This document shows, one piece after another, positions 41,632 through 49,986 of a stretch of DNA of 53,935 bases (the first letter of the stretch is position 1; each line of letters starts with the position of its first letter). The position numbers and the translations under genes are program-made. A model generated the notes under the pieces. It saw only the letters and a list, made by a program, of their open reading frames with translations, had not been told where the DNA came from and did no database searches. Source of the stretch: Nitrosarchaeum sp. (GTDB taxonomy: Archaea; Thermoproteota; Nitrososphaeria; Nitrososphaerales; Nitrosopumilaceae). The DNA lies in assembly GCA_023264875.1 (NCBI GenBank), contig JAHFUX010000007.1:1-53935 (forward strand). Reading direction: 5' to 3'.

Positions 41632-42723
41632 GTGATTAGTAGTTCTGAGATTAAAAAAATTGTGAGTAGTTATTCTGATGTAAGAATAGGAGTTATGGGG
41701 AGTCATTCAGCATTAGAAGTTATGGATGGAGCAAAAGATGAAAATTTTCAGACTGTTGTTTATTGTCAAAAAGGTAGAGAAGATCCTTATCAAAGATTTA
41801 GCAGGATATCTGATGAAATTGTAGTTTTAAATAAATTCAAAGACATGGCATCACCTAAAATTCAAAAAACTATGAGAGATACAAACACCATAGTAATTCC
41901 ACATAGATCACTGACTGTATATCTTGGATACAAAACTATTGAAAATTCATTCAAAGTGCCAATATTTGGAAATAGAAAATTATTCCAAGCAGAAGAAAGA
42001 ACGGCCAAAAGAAACCAGTATTTTTTATTAGCAAAAGCAAAGATAAAATTTCCAAAATTATTCAAAGACCCAAAAAGCATCAATAAACCATGTATTGTTA
42101 AAGTCCAAGAAATGAAAAGGCCGTTAGAACGTGCTTTCTTTACCGTATCATCATACAAAGACTATAAAGAAAAATCAGAAGCCAAGATAAAACAAGGATT
42201 AATCTCTAGAAAAGATTTAGAAAAATCAAGTATAGAAGAACTAGCAATTGGAACATACATGAATTTTAATTTCTTTCATACACCAATATCAAAGCAAGTT
42301 GATTTTATAGGAATAGAGAGAAGACTCCAAACTAATGTGCATGACTATAACGCACTTCCTGCAAAACAGCAATTAGACATAGATATTGATTTACAAAATA
42401 TTGAAGTTGGTCACACTCCAGCAAGCATTAGAGAATCGTTACTTGAAAAAGTAATCAAGATGGGAGACAAATTTGTGGCTGCTGTCAAAAAAGAATATGC
42501 CCCAGGAATTATAGGACCATTTTCACTACAAAGTGTAATTACAAAAGATTTGGAATTGGTAGTGTATGATGTATCACTTCGTGTTCCAGGTAACCCAATT
42601 GTAGCAACTACTAGCCCATACACAAAATATCAATATGGTAAAACCTTTGGAGTAGGCAGAAGAATAGCAATGGAAATAAGACGTGCCCAAGAAGAAGACC
42701 GTCTAGATGAAATAGTAACATAG
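41632..42723 (+). CDS. purP: Formate-dependent FAICAR synthetase (PurP)
   Basis: Archaeal ATP-grasp enzyme that formylates AICAR with formate and ATP in place of bacterial PurH. Marks: IGVMGSHSALEVMDGAKDENFQTVVYCQKGREDPYQRF at the start, IPHRSLTVYLGYKTIE, LLEK-like core and the C-terminal GPFSLQSVITKDLELVVYDVSLRVPGNP. 363 aa; GTG start. It stands apart from the minus-strand pur genes by about 4.6 kb. PurP paralogues exist in archaea, so the exact activity is inferred. Confidence 0.85.
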   Translation: MISSSEIKKIVSSYSDVRIGVMGSHSALEVMDGAKDENFQTVVYCQKGREDPYQRFSRISDEIVVLNKFKDMASPKIQKTMRDTNTIVIPHRSLTVYLGYKTIENSFKVPIFGNRKLFQAEERTAKRNQYFLLAKAKIKFPKLFKDPKSINKPCIVKVQEMKRPLERAFFTVSSYKDYKEKSEAKIKQGLISRKDLEKSSIEELAIGTYMNFNFFHTPISKQVDFIGIERRLQTNVHDYNALPAKQQLDIDIDLQNIEVGHTPASIRESLLEKVIKMGDKFVAAVKKEYAPGIIGPFSLQSVITKDLELVVYDVSLRVPGNPIVATTSPYTKYQYGKTFGVGRRIAMEIRRAQEEDRLDEIVT

Positions 42724-42930
42724 AATTTTATTTAATAATAAATGCCAAAGACATATTTCATGGATAATACAAATGATATTTGTTAATTGGCTAGATTAGG
42801 AAATATATTGAATACCTAACGTTTTGGTTCAAATAATTAAAAGAACGGTTTTTGTTTGAAACAAAATGCTGGATGCCAGTTAACATTAAAATACAAACTC
42901 TTTTCTGTCAGACTTTTGTAAAGTACACAA

Positions 42931-43191
42931 ATGCCAAGAACAATTTACATACGGGAAATAATCACAATACTAAAAGAACCAAAATTATGCCCCACATGCC
43001 AAAAAGATGACAGATTAGAAAAAAACATTGTTTTTGAAAGAAGATCTGACGGTCAGACAATACTTTGCACACGTTGTGAAGCATTAACCGTAATTACAAA
43101 CCACAATCTTAGAGAAGTTGAATTGTCAGCTGCAAAAGACTATCAGGTTATGTTAAAAGAGCCACACCTAATACGAAAAGTAACATACTAG
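42931..43191 (+). CDS. Small zinc-ribbon hypothetical protein (86 aa)
   Basis: CPTC (residues 20-23) and CTRC (about 47-50) form a zinc ribbon in an 86-aa protein; between them lies a strand pair (NIVFERRSDGQTILCTR). The C-terminal part is helical. No homologue is known to me. It has the same size and layout as the zinc protein at 26969, but no sequence similarity that I can see. Confidence 0.68.
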   Translation: MPRTIYIREIITILKEPKLCPTCQKDDRLEKNIVFERRSDGQTILCTRCEALTVITNHNLREVELSAAKDYQVMLKEPHLIRKVTY

Positions 43192-43216
43192 ATTTCAGAT
43201 ACAAAAAATATCATAA

Positions 43217-43453
43217 TCAAGAAAGCAACTCTTTAATGATATAATTTCTAACGTATGAAAATTCCCATTCCTTCAAATCAACATTCTTACATTCTTCTTT
43301 AATGATTAATCCAGCAAGTCCTTTACTCCAAATGTGTCTGTTTACATCATATACTTCTAAAATTTTACCATGTTTTGTGATTTTGATACTGCCATGACAT
43401 CTTTTGATAACTTTAGCAGCAACATTTTGATACAAAACGTCAAGATTAGCCAT
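43217..43453 (-). CDS. Conserved hypothetical protein (78 aa)
   Basis: Not recognised. A small basic alpha/beta protein: LYQNVAAKVIKRCHGSIKITKHGKILEVYDVNRHIWSKGLAGLIIKEECKN and a closing EWEFSYVRNYIIKELL helix. Three separate Cys are not in pairs. It is convergent with the zinc-ribbon gene and divergent from the candidate C/D RNA. Confidence 0.6.
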   Translation of the reverse strand: MANLDVLYQNVAAKVIKRCHGSIKITKHGKILEVYDVNRHIWSKGLAGLIIKEECKNVDLKEWEFSYVRNYIIKELLS

Positions 43454-43550
43454 GAAGAAGTATTAGTTTTCGGCATATGAAAAATGTTATGATTTGTTAA
43501 GCAAATATTGGTTACAATACTCATATATCTTAAAATGTAGAATAATCAAA

Positions 43551-43607
43551 TGCTGATGATTAATAGAAAAGCTATATCTGATTGCTGATGAGTTTGCCGA
43601 ATTATGA
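43551..43607 (+). ncRNA. Candidate C/D box guide RNA
   Basis: Order seen: TGATGA (43554-43559, box C but preceded by C, not the usual purine), a first guide of 18 nt, CTGA (43578-43581, box D'), a 4-nt spacer with one base shared, TGATGA (43586-43591, box C'), a 12-nt guide GTTTGCCGAATT (43592-43603), and ATGA (43604-43607) in the place of box D, one mismatch from CTGA. A TATA-like CATATATCTT (43522-43531) lies about 25 nt before. The box order and 12-nt guide fit archaeal C/D RNAs; the degenerate D box and long first guide do not fully. Confidence 0.38.
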
Positions 43608-43690
43608 AGCATTTACCGTATATATTTTAGAATTCCAAACAAAGAATTAGAGAATAAACCTCTACATATTAGAAAAGAAAAGATATTGCG

Positions 43691-44254
43691 ATGGAAGATA
43701 CAACAGATATTGTATTAGGTGCAAAAAAATTTGCCCAGGAAAAACACAAAAATCAAAAAAGAAAGGATGGAGTAACCCCATATTCTGATCATTTAGAGGG
43801 AGTTGTAAACAGGCTCAAAAACTTGGGAGTCATAGATAAAGAGGTATTGTGTGCAGCATGGCTTCATGATATCATAGAGAATACAGATGTCACTTTTGAT
43901 CAAATTAATGAAAGATTCGGAAGAGAAGTTGCAGTAATTGTTTTATCATTATCAAAAGATCAAAACATTTCAAAAAAAGACAGAGAAACACAGTACATCA
44001 ACCAGTTAAAAGATGCATCATTTCAAACAAAAATTATAAAATTATGTGACATATCTGCAAATCTAAAAGACTTGGCAAATGCACCAATCTCAAAAACTCA
44101 GAAAAACAAACAAATCAAAAAGATTTTACACTATCTTAGAATAATTAAAAATGACATATCTGAAAATAAATCAATGTATCCAAAAATTCAAGATATTATT
44201 GATGGAATAAATACAATAGGTATTAAATTTAATCAAAAACCAATTGTAATTTAG
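43691..44254 (+). CDS. HD-domain hydrolase, RelA/SpoT (MESH1)-like
   Basis: A 187-aa HD protein: AKKFAQEKHKNQKRKDGVTPYSDHLEGVV, with His34; the HD pair His59-Asp60 in AAWLHDIIENTDVTF; and the later Asp120 in KLCDISANLKDL. This is the metal site of the (p)ppGpp hydrolase domain of RelA/SpoT and of MESH1-type enzymes. No synthetase domain is present. The substrate is unproven; archaea generally lack classical ppGpp, so a nucleotide such as NADPH (a known MESH1 substrate) is an alternative. Confidence 0.78.
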   Translation: MEDTTDIVLGAKKFAQEKHKNQKRKDGVTPYSDHLEGVVNRLKNLGVIDKEVLCAAWLHDIIENTDVTFDQINERFGREVAVIVLSLSKDQNISKKDRETQYINQLKDASFQTKIIKLCDISANLKDLANAPISKTQKNKQIKKILHYLRIIKNDISENKSMYPKIQDIIDGINTIGIKFNQKPIVI

Positions 44255-44332
44255 AATATGAAAATCATGTAATAATGTCTATAATTCTAATAGTTATTGA
44301 GATTGATTCAAGAATCTATTCATAAGACCATT

Positions 44333-44758
44333 TTATGCTTCCATGTGTTCTTTAAGGAGATTTTTTCTAACTAGAATTGGAATATTATACAACGTCCCCA
44401 AAGCCATAGCATCAGATGCACGATAATTTCGTAATACTATGTCTTTTTTTCCAGTGAAATACAAATTAGCACGCAGCACCTCGCCACTTTCATAAATTTT
44501 GACCTTAACCAAAACCAGTTCGTTCTCTTCACATATTTCTTCCATCATTTTGTAAATTGAGGGTACTGAATCGCCTGCACTTTCAGCAAAGCTGGATATG
44601 TGTCTAGCAACTTCGCCAGAAAACGCCCTCATGTGGAATTCTTTTCCATCATCTCCTTTTAGAACCAACATTCCTTCAACGGCATAAGGATCTACAAACC
44701 CAACATAATCAATTTTGACCGATTCATAATCAGGCTCTTGTGCTTGATCAATTTCCAT
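44333..44758 (-). CDS. Bifunctional nuclease family protein (DUF151)
   Basis: A 141-aa protein with the DUF151 pattern: VKIDYVGFVDPYAVEGMLVLKGDDGKEFHMRAFSGEVARHISSFAESAGDSVPSIYKMMEEICEENELVLVKVKIYESGEVLRANLYFTG, ending LRNYRASDAMALGTLYNIPILVRKNLL. The family was named for plant and bacterial bifunctional nucleases; whether this one cleaves nucleic acid is unknown. It stands alone on the minus strand. Confidence 0.85.
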   Translation of the reverse strand: MEIDQAQEPDYESVKIDYVGFVDPYAVEGMLVLKGDDGKEFHMRAFSGEVARHISSFAESAGDSVPSIYKMMEEICEENELVLVKVKIYESGEVLRANLYFTGKKDIVLRNYRASDAMALGTLYNIPILVRKNLLKEHMEA

Positions 44759-44895
44759 TATATCTACGCATAATGTTTCAATTCAGTGCTTATAAAGATA
44801 CTAAAATAATTGACTGAATTTGTGTTAATTTTTTATAACGATCTGAACAAATATGTAATCCCAAATTATTTAATGTCAATAATTAAGTAAAGTTG

Positions 44896-46710
44896 ATGTC
44901 ACTAAATCCTGAACGTTCGGTATCATATGTTCTTACAAAACATGTCTCATCATATATGAGTAAAGATTTTCTGTTGTTAAATCAAAATACACTAGTTAGG
45001 GAAGCAGCTAGAATGCTGCAAGATTCTGAAAGAGACGATATCATTGTAATTGATGACAGTCATTTACCAATTGGAATTGTTACAGATGAAGACATCATAA
45101 ATAAAATGAGTGAGATCATGACATATGCAGAATCAGCATCTTTGAAAGATATCATGTCTACGCCGTTAATTACAATTAGAGAGAAAACAACACTGCAGGA
45201 AGCGCTTCATACAATGAGGGATAGTAAAATTAGAAAACTACCAGTTGTGTCTAAAAAAAATGAAGTCATTGGAATAATTTTTCAAGGAACTATTGCAAAT
45301 GTGATAAGAGATGCCACAGCTACTGCACCTCATCTATTTAGTCCTCCTGTAAAAGCGATTTTAGGAAATCTTGGATTCGTATTACAGTTTGCAGGAGTTT
45401 TGTTACTTGTTCCTGCAGTGTTATCAACAATATTAGGAGATACTGTAACGGCTGCAGGAGTTTATCTTACCACCGTACTTTTACTGGTAACAGGATTTTT
45501 CCTTAATGCATACGGAGAAAAAGCGAGTCTGAATATTCAACAAGCATCAATTCTCGTATTATCAAGTTTGTTGATATTATCACTATTTGGAACAATTCCA
45601 TATCTGTATGTGATGCCAAGTCAAGAATCGGCAACGGAGGGATTTGTCAACGCATTTTTTTCAAGCGTATCGGGATTCACCACATCAGGGCTAACATTAA
45701 TTGACGAGCCAGAAAATCTGCCTCAGAGTTTTACATTCTATAGAAGTTTTACACAATTAGTAGGTGGAATGAGTTTTATTTATTTAGTAATCACCGCACT
45801 TTATCCAGAGTCAAAAATACAATCAATGCGAGGTTTTATTTCAGGTAGATCACTACACATGAAAGAGCTTTTTGGAACCATTACAATAATTTTTACATTA
45901 TACATTGTAATTGTTGTGAGTCTGCTCTATTTGTTTGGAGAGATAAACATCATAGATAATTTTTCATTGGTCATAAGCGCATTTTCTACTGGTGGATTTT
46001 TACCAACATCTACAATTCTAGATGACTTTGGATGGGAAGAACAAATAATTTTAATGAGTGCAATGATATTTGGGGCATTACCATTTACATTTCACTATTC
46101 ATTTGTTAGAAAAAAATTTCTCTCGCCAAAACTTGGCAAAGAAGTCCTAGCATATTTTATAATTTTATCTGCTGCAATATTATTATTCATTTTATTTAGT
46201 GGGTTAGATCCTTTAACTAGTATGTTTTATGCAGTATCAGCCAGTACAACATCAGGATTACATTCACAAGAAAATGTAAATTTTAACGGTGTTACCCATA
46301 CCATTTTGATTTTATTAATGATCATAGGAGGATGTGCTTTTTCAACTGCTGGGGGAATTAAGATTTTCAGGGTATTACAATTAAGAGATTGTGTAAAGGC
46401 ATTCAGCAAGACATATAGATCGGAGTTAAAACCACAAAGAAAAAAAGAGTTGGTATCAACAGGATTGATAATAATGTTATTTTTAGGAACTATAGCTGTA
46501 ACAGCAGAATATTTGACAACAATTGAAAAGAAAAGTTTTGAGATTGCATTCTTTGAATCAACTGCCATAATCACTACCACAGGATTAACCTCAGACATAG
46601 TAGATTGGGATACAGACATTACAGTAAAAATGGTGATAAGTTTGTTAATGATAATTGGAAGAATGGAAATTATTGCAGTAATCTATATTTTTGTGCCTAA
46701 ATTAAGCTAA
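44896..46710 (+). CDS. TrkH-type potassium transporter with N-terminal CBS pair
   Basis: Two CBS domains (about residues 12-70 and 78-138; LPIGIVTDEDII and VIGIIFQGTIANV) precede a TrkH/KtrB channel of eight or more helices. The selectivity segments are visible as SGFTTSGLTLIDEP, SAFSTGGFLP, SASTTSGL and TTTGLTSD. CBS domains usually bind adenine nucleotides and would gate transport by energy state. TTG at 44893 is an alternative start. No TrkA/KtrA gene is nearby; the fused CBS pair may do its job. Confidence 0.88.
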   Translation: MSLNPERSVSYVLTKHVSSYMSKDFLLLNQNTLVREAARMLQDSERDDIIVIDDSHLPIGIVTDEDIINKMSEIMTYAESASLKDIMSTPLITIREKTTLQEALHTMRDSKIRKLPVVSKKNEVIGIIFQGTIANVIRDATATAPHLFSPPVKAILGNLGFVLQFAGVLLLVPAVLSTILGDTVTAAGVYLTTVLLLVTGFFLNAYGEKASLNIQQASILVLSSLLILSLFGTIPYLYVMPSQESATEGFVNAFFSSVSGFTTSGLTLIDEPENLPQSFTFYRSFTQLVGGMSFIYLVITALYPESKIQSMRGFISGRSLHMKELFGTITIIFTLYIVIVVSLLYLFGEINIIDNFSLVISAFSTGGFLPTSTILDDFGWEEQIILMSAMIFGALPFTFHYSFVRKKFLSPKLGKEVLAYFIILSAAILLFILFSGLDPLTSMFYAVSASTTSGLHSQENVNFNGVTHTILILLMIIGGCAFSTAGGIKIFRVLQLRDCVKAFSKTYRSELKPQRKKELVSTGLIIMLFLGTIAVTAEYLTTIEKKSFEIAFFESTAIITTTGLTSDIVDWDTDITVKMVISLLMIIGRMEIIAVIYIFVPKLS

Positions 46711-46761
46711 AAAATAGTTGAAAAAACAGAATAGAATTAATTCAATAACATTCAACGGAGC

Positions 46762-47589
46762 ATGTTGGAAAACCAAATATCCAGTCACAGTGGAAAAAAA
46801 TTAATAATTTTAGGATTTGCAGCAATAGCAACTATATTCATAATGTATACAAGATATCAAAATTCAGAATTAATTACACCTGATTCAATAGATGCAATTC
46901 AGAGAATTGCTTATGGTTTTTACATAATATTATTGACAGCATTTGGAGCAATAGCATATGGAATGTATAGATATCATAAGGAAAAAGTAGAAAAAAAAGG
47001 AACAGACATTGCAGCAATCATTGCAATAAGCACATGGAATACAAGAGCCAGAAAAATTTTTGTATTAACGTTTATTGTATATGGTATTTTCTTTTCATTA
47101 GTATCTGGAACGCTCGTGTATCAACCAGAAGTAAATTTTGCTACACATTATGGAGCGGTCATACCATCTGGATTTGTGTCACCGTGTTGTGATGAACCTG
47201 GATACATGCCAAAGATCATAATATACTTGACAGAACACATAGGATTGCAGATCATACCCATCAATTTAGTGTTGCAAGTAATCGTATCATATTTGGTGGG
47301 ATTAAACATGTCTATTGCAGTTAATGCATATACAATATCAAAAAAAGGCAGTGGGATAAGTACAGTAGGAGCTGCAACAGGATTATTCATAGCATGCCCA
47401 ACATGTACAGGGACATTTTTATCAATTTTTGTAGGAACAGCAAGTGGAATTGCATTATCTATTGCACTAACACAACTACAAACACTATTTATCGCAGTAT
47501 CAATTCCAGTGTTACTAGTAACACCTTTTGTAATGGCAAAAAAGTTGAGAAATTTAGATGGTAGTTGTAAAATAAATCCTACAAAATAA
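46762..47589 (+). CDS. Multi-spanning membrane protein with paired cysteines
   Basis: A 275-aa protein with about seven hydrophobic helices. It has a PCCDEP segment (Cys142, Cys143) in the loop after the fourth helix and ACPTCTGTF (Cys212, Cys215) at the start of the sixth; the sequence otherwise ends with a basic tail. I can name no family. The vicinal and CxxC cysteines in a membrane context could bind a metal such as copper or take part in thiol exchange; this is inference. It lies 51 nt after the CBS-TrkH gene and may be co-transcribed. Confidence 0.7.
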   Translation: MLENQISSHSGKKLIILGFAAIATIFIMYTRYQNSELITPDSIDAIQRIAYGFYIILLTAFGAIAYGMYRYHKEKVEKKGTDIAAIIAISTWNTRARKIFVLTFIVYGIFFSLVSGTLVYQPEVNFATHYGAVIPSGFVSPCCDEPGYMPKIIIYLTEHIGLQIIPINLVLQVIVSYLVGLNMSIAVNAYTISKKGSGISTVGAATGLFIACPTCTGTFLSIFVGTASGIALSIALTQLQTLFIAVSIPVLLVTPFVMAKKLRNLDGSCKINPTK

Positions 47590-47833
47590 ATTTTTTCACT
47601 TCAGGAATTTTATTATTTCCTATATCATATCCATCTAGCCTGAGAAATTTTAAAGTCAATTTGTAGATTAACTCATCATGATCCACTTGAGCTAATATTT
47701 CAGTCCATAGAACTTTGCCATATTTTTCAATATGGTCTTTAAATACAGGATTCATACGTTCTGCTTCCTTTTTACACTGATCAAAAGTTTTTCCATTTTT
47801 GTATGCACGAACTCTAGTATCACATGTATCCAT
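47579..47833 (-). CDS. Small hypothetical protein (84 aa)
   Basis: Not recognised. MDTCDTRVRAYKNGKTFDQCKKEAERMNPVFKDHIEKYGKV and a helical rest; two separate Cys and a basic N-terminal half. ATG at 47833 is chosen over the TTG at 47842 because the extra residues look non-genic. It overlaps the stop of the preceding membrane-protein gene by 11 bases, tail to tail. Confidence 0.6.
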   Translation of the reverse strand: MDTCDTRVRAYKNGKTFDQCKKEAERMNPVFKDHIEKYGKVLWTEILAQVDHDELIYKLTLKFLRLDGYDIGNNKIPEVKKFIL

Positions 47834-47866
47834 AATACACAATAAGTAAAATTCTAAATAAACTAG

Positions 47867-48139
47867 ATGTTAAATCAAATACTAGAAATTCACATCAAAA
47901 ATATGGGAATAAAAACAACAAGAGATTACGTAAAATTTTACATAAATCTAGATATGCAAAATAGTGTTAGTTTTTTGAGTTTTATTAATAATGAGAAAAT
48001 GGTTTTAAAACACAAGCTAGAAAATATGAAATTAGATAAGAGCCCAATTTTAAATGGAATTAGAATTTTGGAAGAATTAATTGATGAAATAAAGAAAAGT
48101 GGAGAGAAGGCAATCTTAGAAAAATATAGAGAAAGTTAG
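47867..48139 (+). CDS. Small helical hypothetical protein (90 aa)
   Basis: Not recognised. A Lys/Ile/Glu-rich soluble protein, mainly helical (LNQILEIHIKNMGIKTTRDYVKFYINLD and ILEELIDEIKKSGEKAILEKYRES). It starts 34 nt from the divergent gene at 47833. No motif is visible. Confidence 0.55.
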   Translation: MLNQILEIHIKNMGIKTTRDYVKFYINLDMQNSVSFLSFINNEKMVLKHKLENMKLDKSPILNGIRILEELIDEIKKSGEKAILEKYRES

Positions 48140-48231
48140 AAATTTGTAAAATTTGTCAAAATAAACAAACAGTCACAAAAAACTAGAAAAAAAATTGTAC
48201 ATTTAAGTAAATGAATTCATCATAAAAATAA

Positions 48232-48798
48232 ATGGTCCTAGACGCAGATATTATCAAAACAGAGATTTTACGCGTTTTAAATGAAAGTGGAAAAATACGT
48301 GGAAGCGAACTCACTAGCAGGGTGATAAAAAAAGTAGGCAATGAAAAATTGGTTCATAGAGAAATCAGTGCATTAGTAGAATCGGGAGAGGTAGAAAAAA
48401 AAATGTACAGTAAATCACATATCGAATACGAGTTGATCAATATATCAGAATCAGTCAATAATCAACTCAAAAGTGTACATAAAGAAATTGAGATGGTTTT
48501 TGAAGAAATAAGAGAGTTTAGCCAAATCATACAACAAAATAATGTAGAATTTCAAGAAAGATTACGGACAACGATACATTTTATCCACATAGTTCAATCT
48601 ACTGACGCAGTGATGAAATTGTTATCGCATTATCCAACATTTAAAAAAGACAGAATGTTTGCACAAATCACGAGAAAAGTAAGCGATTGTTGGGAAAACA
48701 TAATGGAAAGTATAGTTCATCAACCCGAAGGTGAGTTTCTCAACGAAGTAATAGCAAATTTAAGAATTTCACAAATAGGAACAGAAAGCGTAAACTAG
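48232..48798 (+). CDS. Winged-helix protein with coiled-coil C-terminus
   Basis: Residues 5-65 form a winged helix (IIKTEILRVLNESGKIRGSELTSRVIKKVGNEKLVHREISALVESGEVEKKMYSKSHIEYELI). The following 35 residues are a heptad-like coil (SVNNQLKSVHKEIEMVFEEIREFSQII), and the rest is helical. A dimeric DNA-binding protein is likely. A perfect palindrome ATGAATTCAT (48211-48220) lies 11 nt before the start codon and could be an operator. Confidence 0.65.
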   Translation: MVLDADIIKTEILRVLNESGKIRGSELTSRVIKKVGNEKLVHREISALVESGEVEKKMYSKSHIEYELINISESVNNQLKSVHKEIEMVFEEIREFSQIIQQNNVEFQERLRTTIHFIHIVQSTDAVMKLLSHYPTFKKDRMFAQITRKVSDCWENIMESIVHQPEGEFLNEVIANLRISQIGTESVN

Positions 48799-48825
48799 AG
48801 AGAACAGATCATAATATTAAAAAAA

Positions 48826-49113
48826 TTATTGCATATGTTTTAGTTTATCAACAACAATTTTAAAAATTTCTTCATTATCAAGCAGTATAAACGGTAAATT
48901 ATTTTCCTCACATGCTTGACCACTTTCAGTATCTCGTGTAACCAAAATCATGCCGTTTTCTTTTGCATAATTGATTACAGAGTAATCAGTACGTAGTTTG
49001 TGACCATCAGTACGTAATTTTTTGACACTGTATGCATCATATCCCATTTTCTGAAGCTTATCATCCCAGCCATCATCCATCTCATCAATTAAAATTTTAA
49101 GTGGTTTTGACAT
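48826..49113 (-). CDS. PIN-like (DUF5615-type) protein
   Basis: A 95-aa protein that opens with the acidic LKILIDEMDDGWDDKLQKMGYDAYSVKKL and later has NYAKENGMILVTRDTESGQACEENNLPFILLDNEE. The early Asp cluster and VTRDTES fit the PIN-like nuclease fold of the DUF5615/Mut7-C group. Such proteins can be VapC-like toxins, but no antitoxin gene lies beside it, so a stand-alone role is as likely. Confidence 0.65.
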   Translation of the reverse strand: MSKPLKILIDEMDDGWDDKLQKMGYDAYSVKKLRTDGHKLRTDYSVINYAKENGMILVTRDTESGQACEENNLPFILLDNEEIFKIVVDKLKHMQ

Positions 49114-49189
49114 AAAGTCATCTAATCAAATTTCAATATTAGTGTAAATAATCACAACAAAAAAATGCTTACCACATAAATCGGCAGCA

Positions 49190-49546
49190 CTAGTGAGACA
49201 AATCATATAATTTTTCACAGAAAGGAGTCAATCTATTAGCTAAAACTCCATCAAACCAAGAGAGTTCTTTATCTATGTTATAGCCTTTAAACGATGATTT
49301 AGGATAAGAATTAGAATCAAGAAAAGCAATTTCGTTTTCAAATAATTGTTTTATTTGATTCTGCATATCCAAAGTTAGATCATAATTGCAAGTCATCAAG
49401 TCAATTTGAACATAATAATTTCCATTACTGAGGTTTATTCGTGCCTTGATGAAGGGTTGGTTATTTTGCTGACACTCTCTATAATGTTTATCATATTCAA
49501 ACATTTTAGAGTCTGCAATGAATTTTTTCAGAGACATTTCATGCAA
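49190..49546 (-). CDS. Conserved hypothetical protein (118 aa)
   Basis: Not recognised. A soluble, mixed alpha/beta protein rich in Asn and Tyr (LSNGNYYVQIDLMTCNYDLTLDMQNQIKQLFENEIAFLDSN and IDKELSWFDGVLANRLTPFCEKL). No motif or membrane segment. It is 19 nt after the DUF6659-like gene on the same strand and may share its message. Confidence 0.6.
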   Translation of the reverse strand: MHEMSLKKFIADSKMFEYDKHYRECQQNNQPFIKARINLSNGNYYVQIDLMTCNYDLTLDMQNQIKQLFENEIAFLDSNSYPKSSFKGYNIDKELSWFDGVLANRLTPFCEKLYDLSH

Positions 49547-49565
49547 ATATAAAAAAAATTAGAAC

Positions 49566-49940
49566 TCACAGATTAGCCGTAATTTTTTTAATTTTTGTTA
49601 TTATACGAATTTTTGTGTTAATCGGCATTTCAGGCTCCATAGTAAAATAAACAGTATGTCTTTTAACATAAGTTACCATCTGGGTTACTTTTTCCCTTTC
49701 AACGTGAACATAACGAACTTTTCCAAGTGTTCTATCAAACTCTTGTCTCATTTTTCTTCTCTGAGCAACTTGTTTACAAAAATGCTCTTCTTCTTTTTGA
49801 GTTTTCAATGAGGTTTTTCCACTTTTCATAATTGCTTCTCTAATGTTACCCTTAGCATCGATAATTGCAGCAAATCGCATTTTTGGATCTAAATTAATTA
49901 TAGATTCAACAATTTTTAATAGATCAATTTTTGCTCCCAT
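49566..49940 (-). CDS. DUF6659-like protein
   Basis: Resembles thaumarchaeal DUF6659 proteins as I recall them: LDPKMRFAAIIDAKGNIREAI, a central helix MRQEFDRTLGKVRYVHVEREKVTQMVTYV and strands to the end. The pattern of an N-terminal strand pair, helix and further strands is like a roadblock/profilin-type fold, though no function is established. 124 aa; helical K/R-rich middle. Thaumarchaeal genomes usually have several such genes. Confidence 0.55.
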   Translation of the reverse strand: MGAKIDLLKIVESIINLDPKMRFAAIIDAKGNIREAIMKSGKTSLKTQKEEEHFCKQVAQRRKMRQEFDRTLGKVRYVHVEREKVTQMVTYVKRHTVYFTMEPEMPINTKIRIITKIKKITANL

Positions 49941-49986
49941 AATGAGATTGCAAGTAATTGCACTAAATATAATCCAATGAAGTACT

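Noticed and set aside
48826-49113. PIN-like gene as half of a toxin-antitoxin pair
   Set aside because: No small antitoxin-like gene lies directly before or after it on the same strand.
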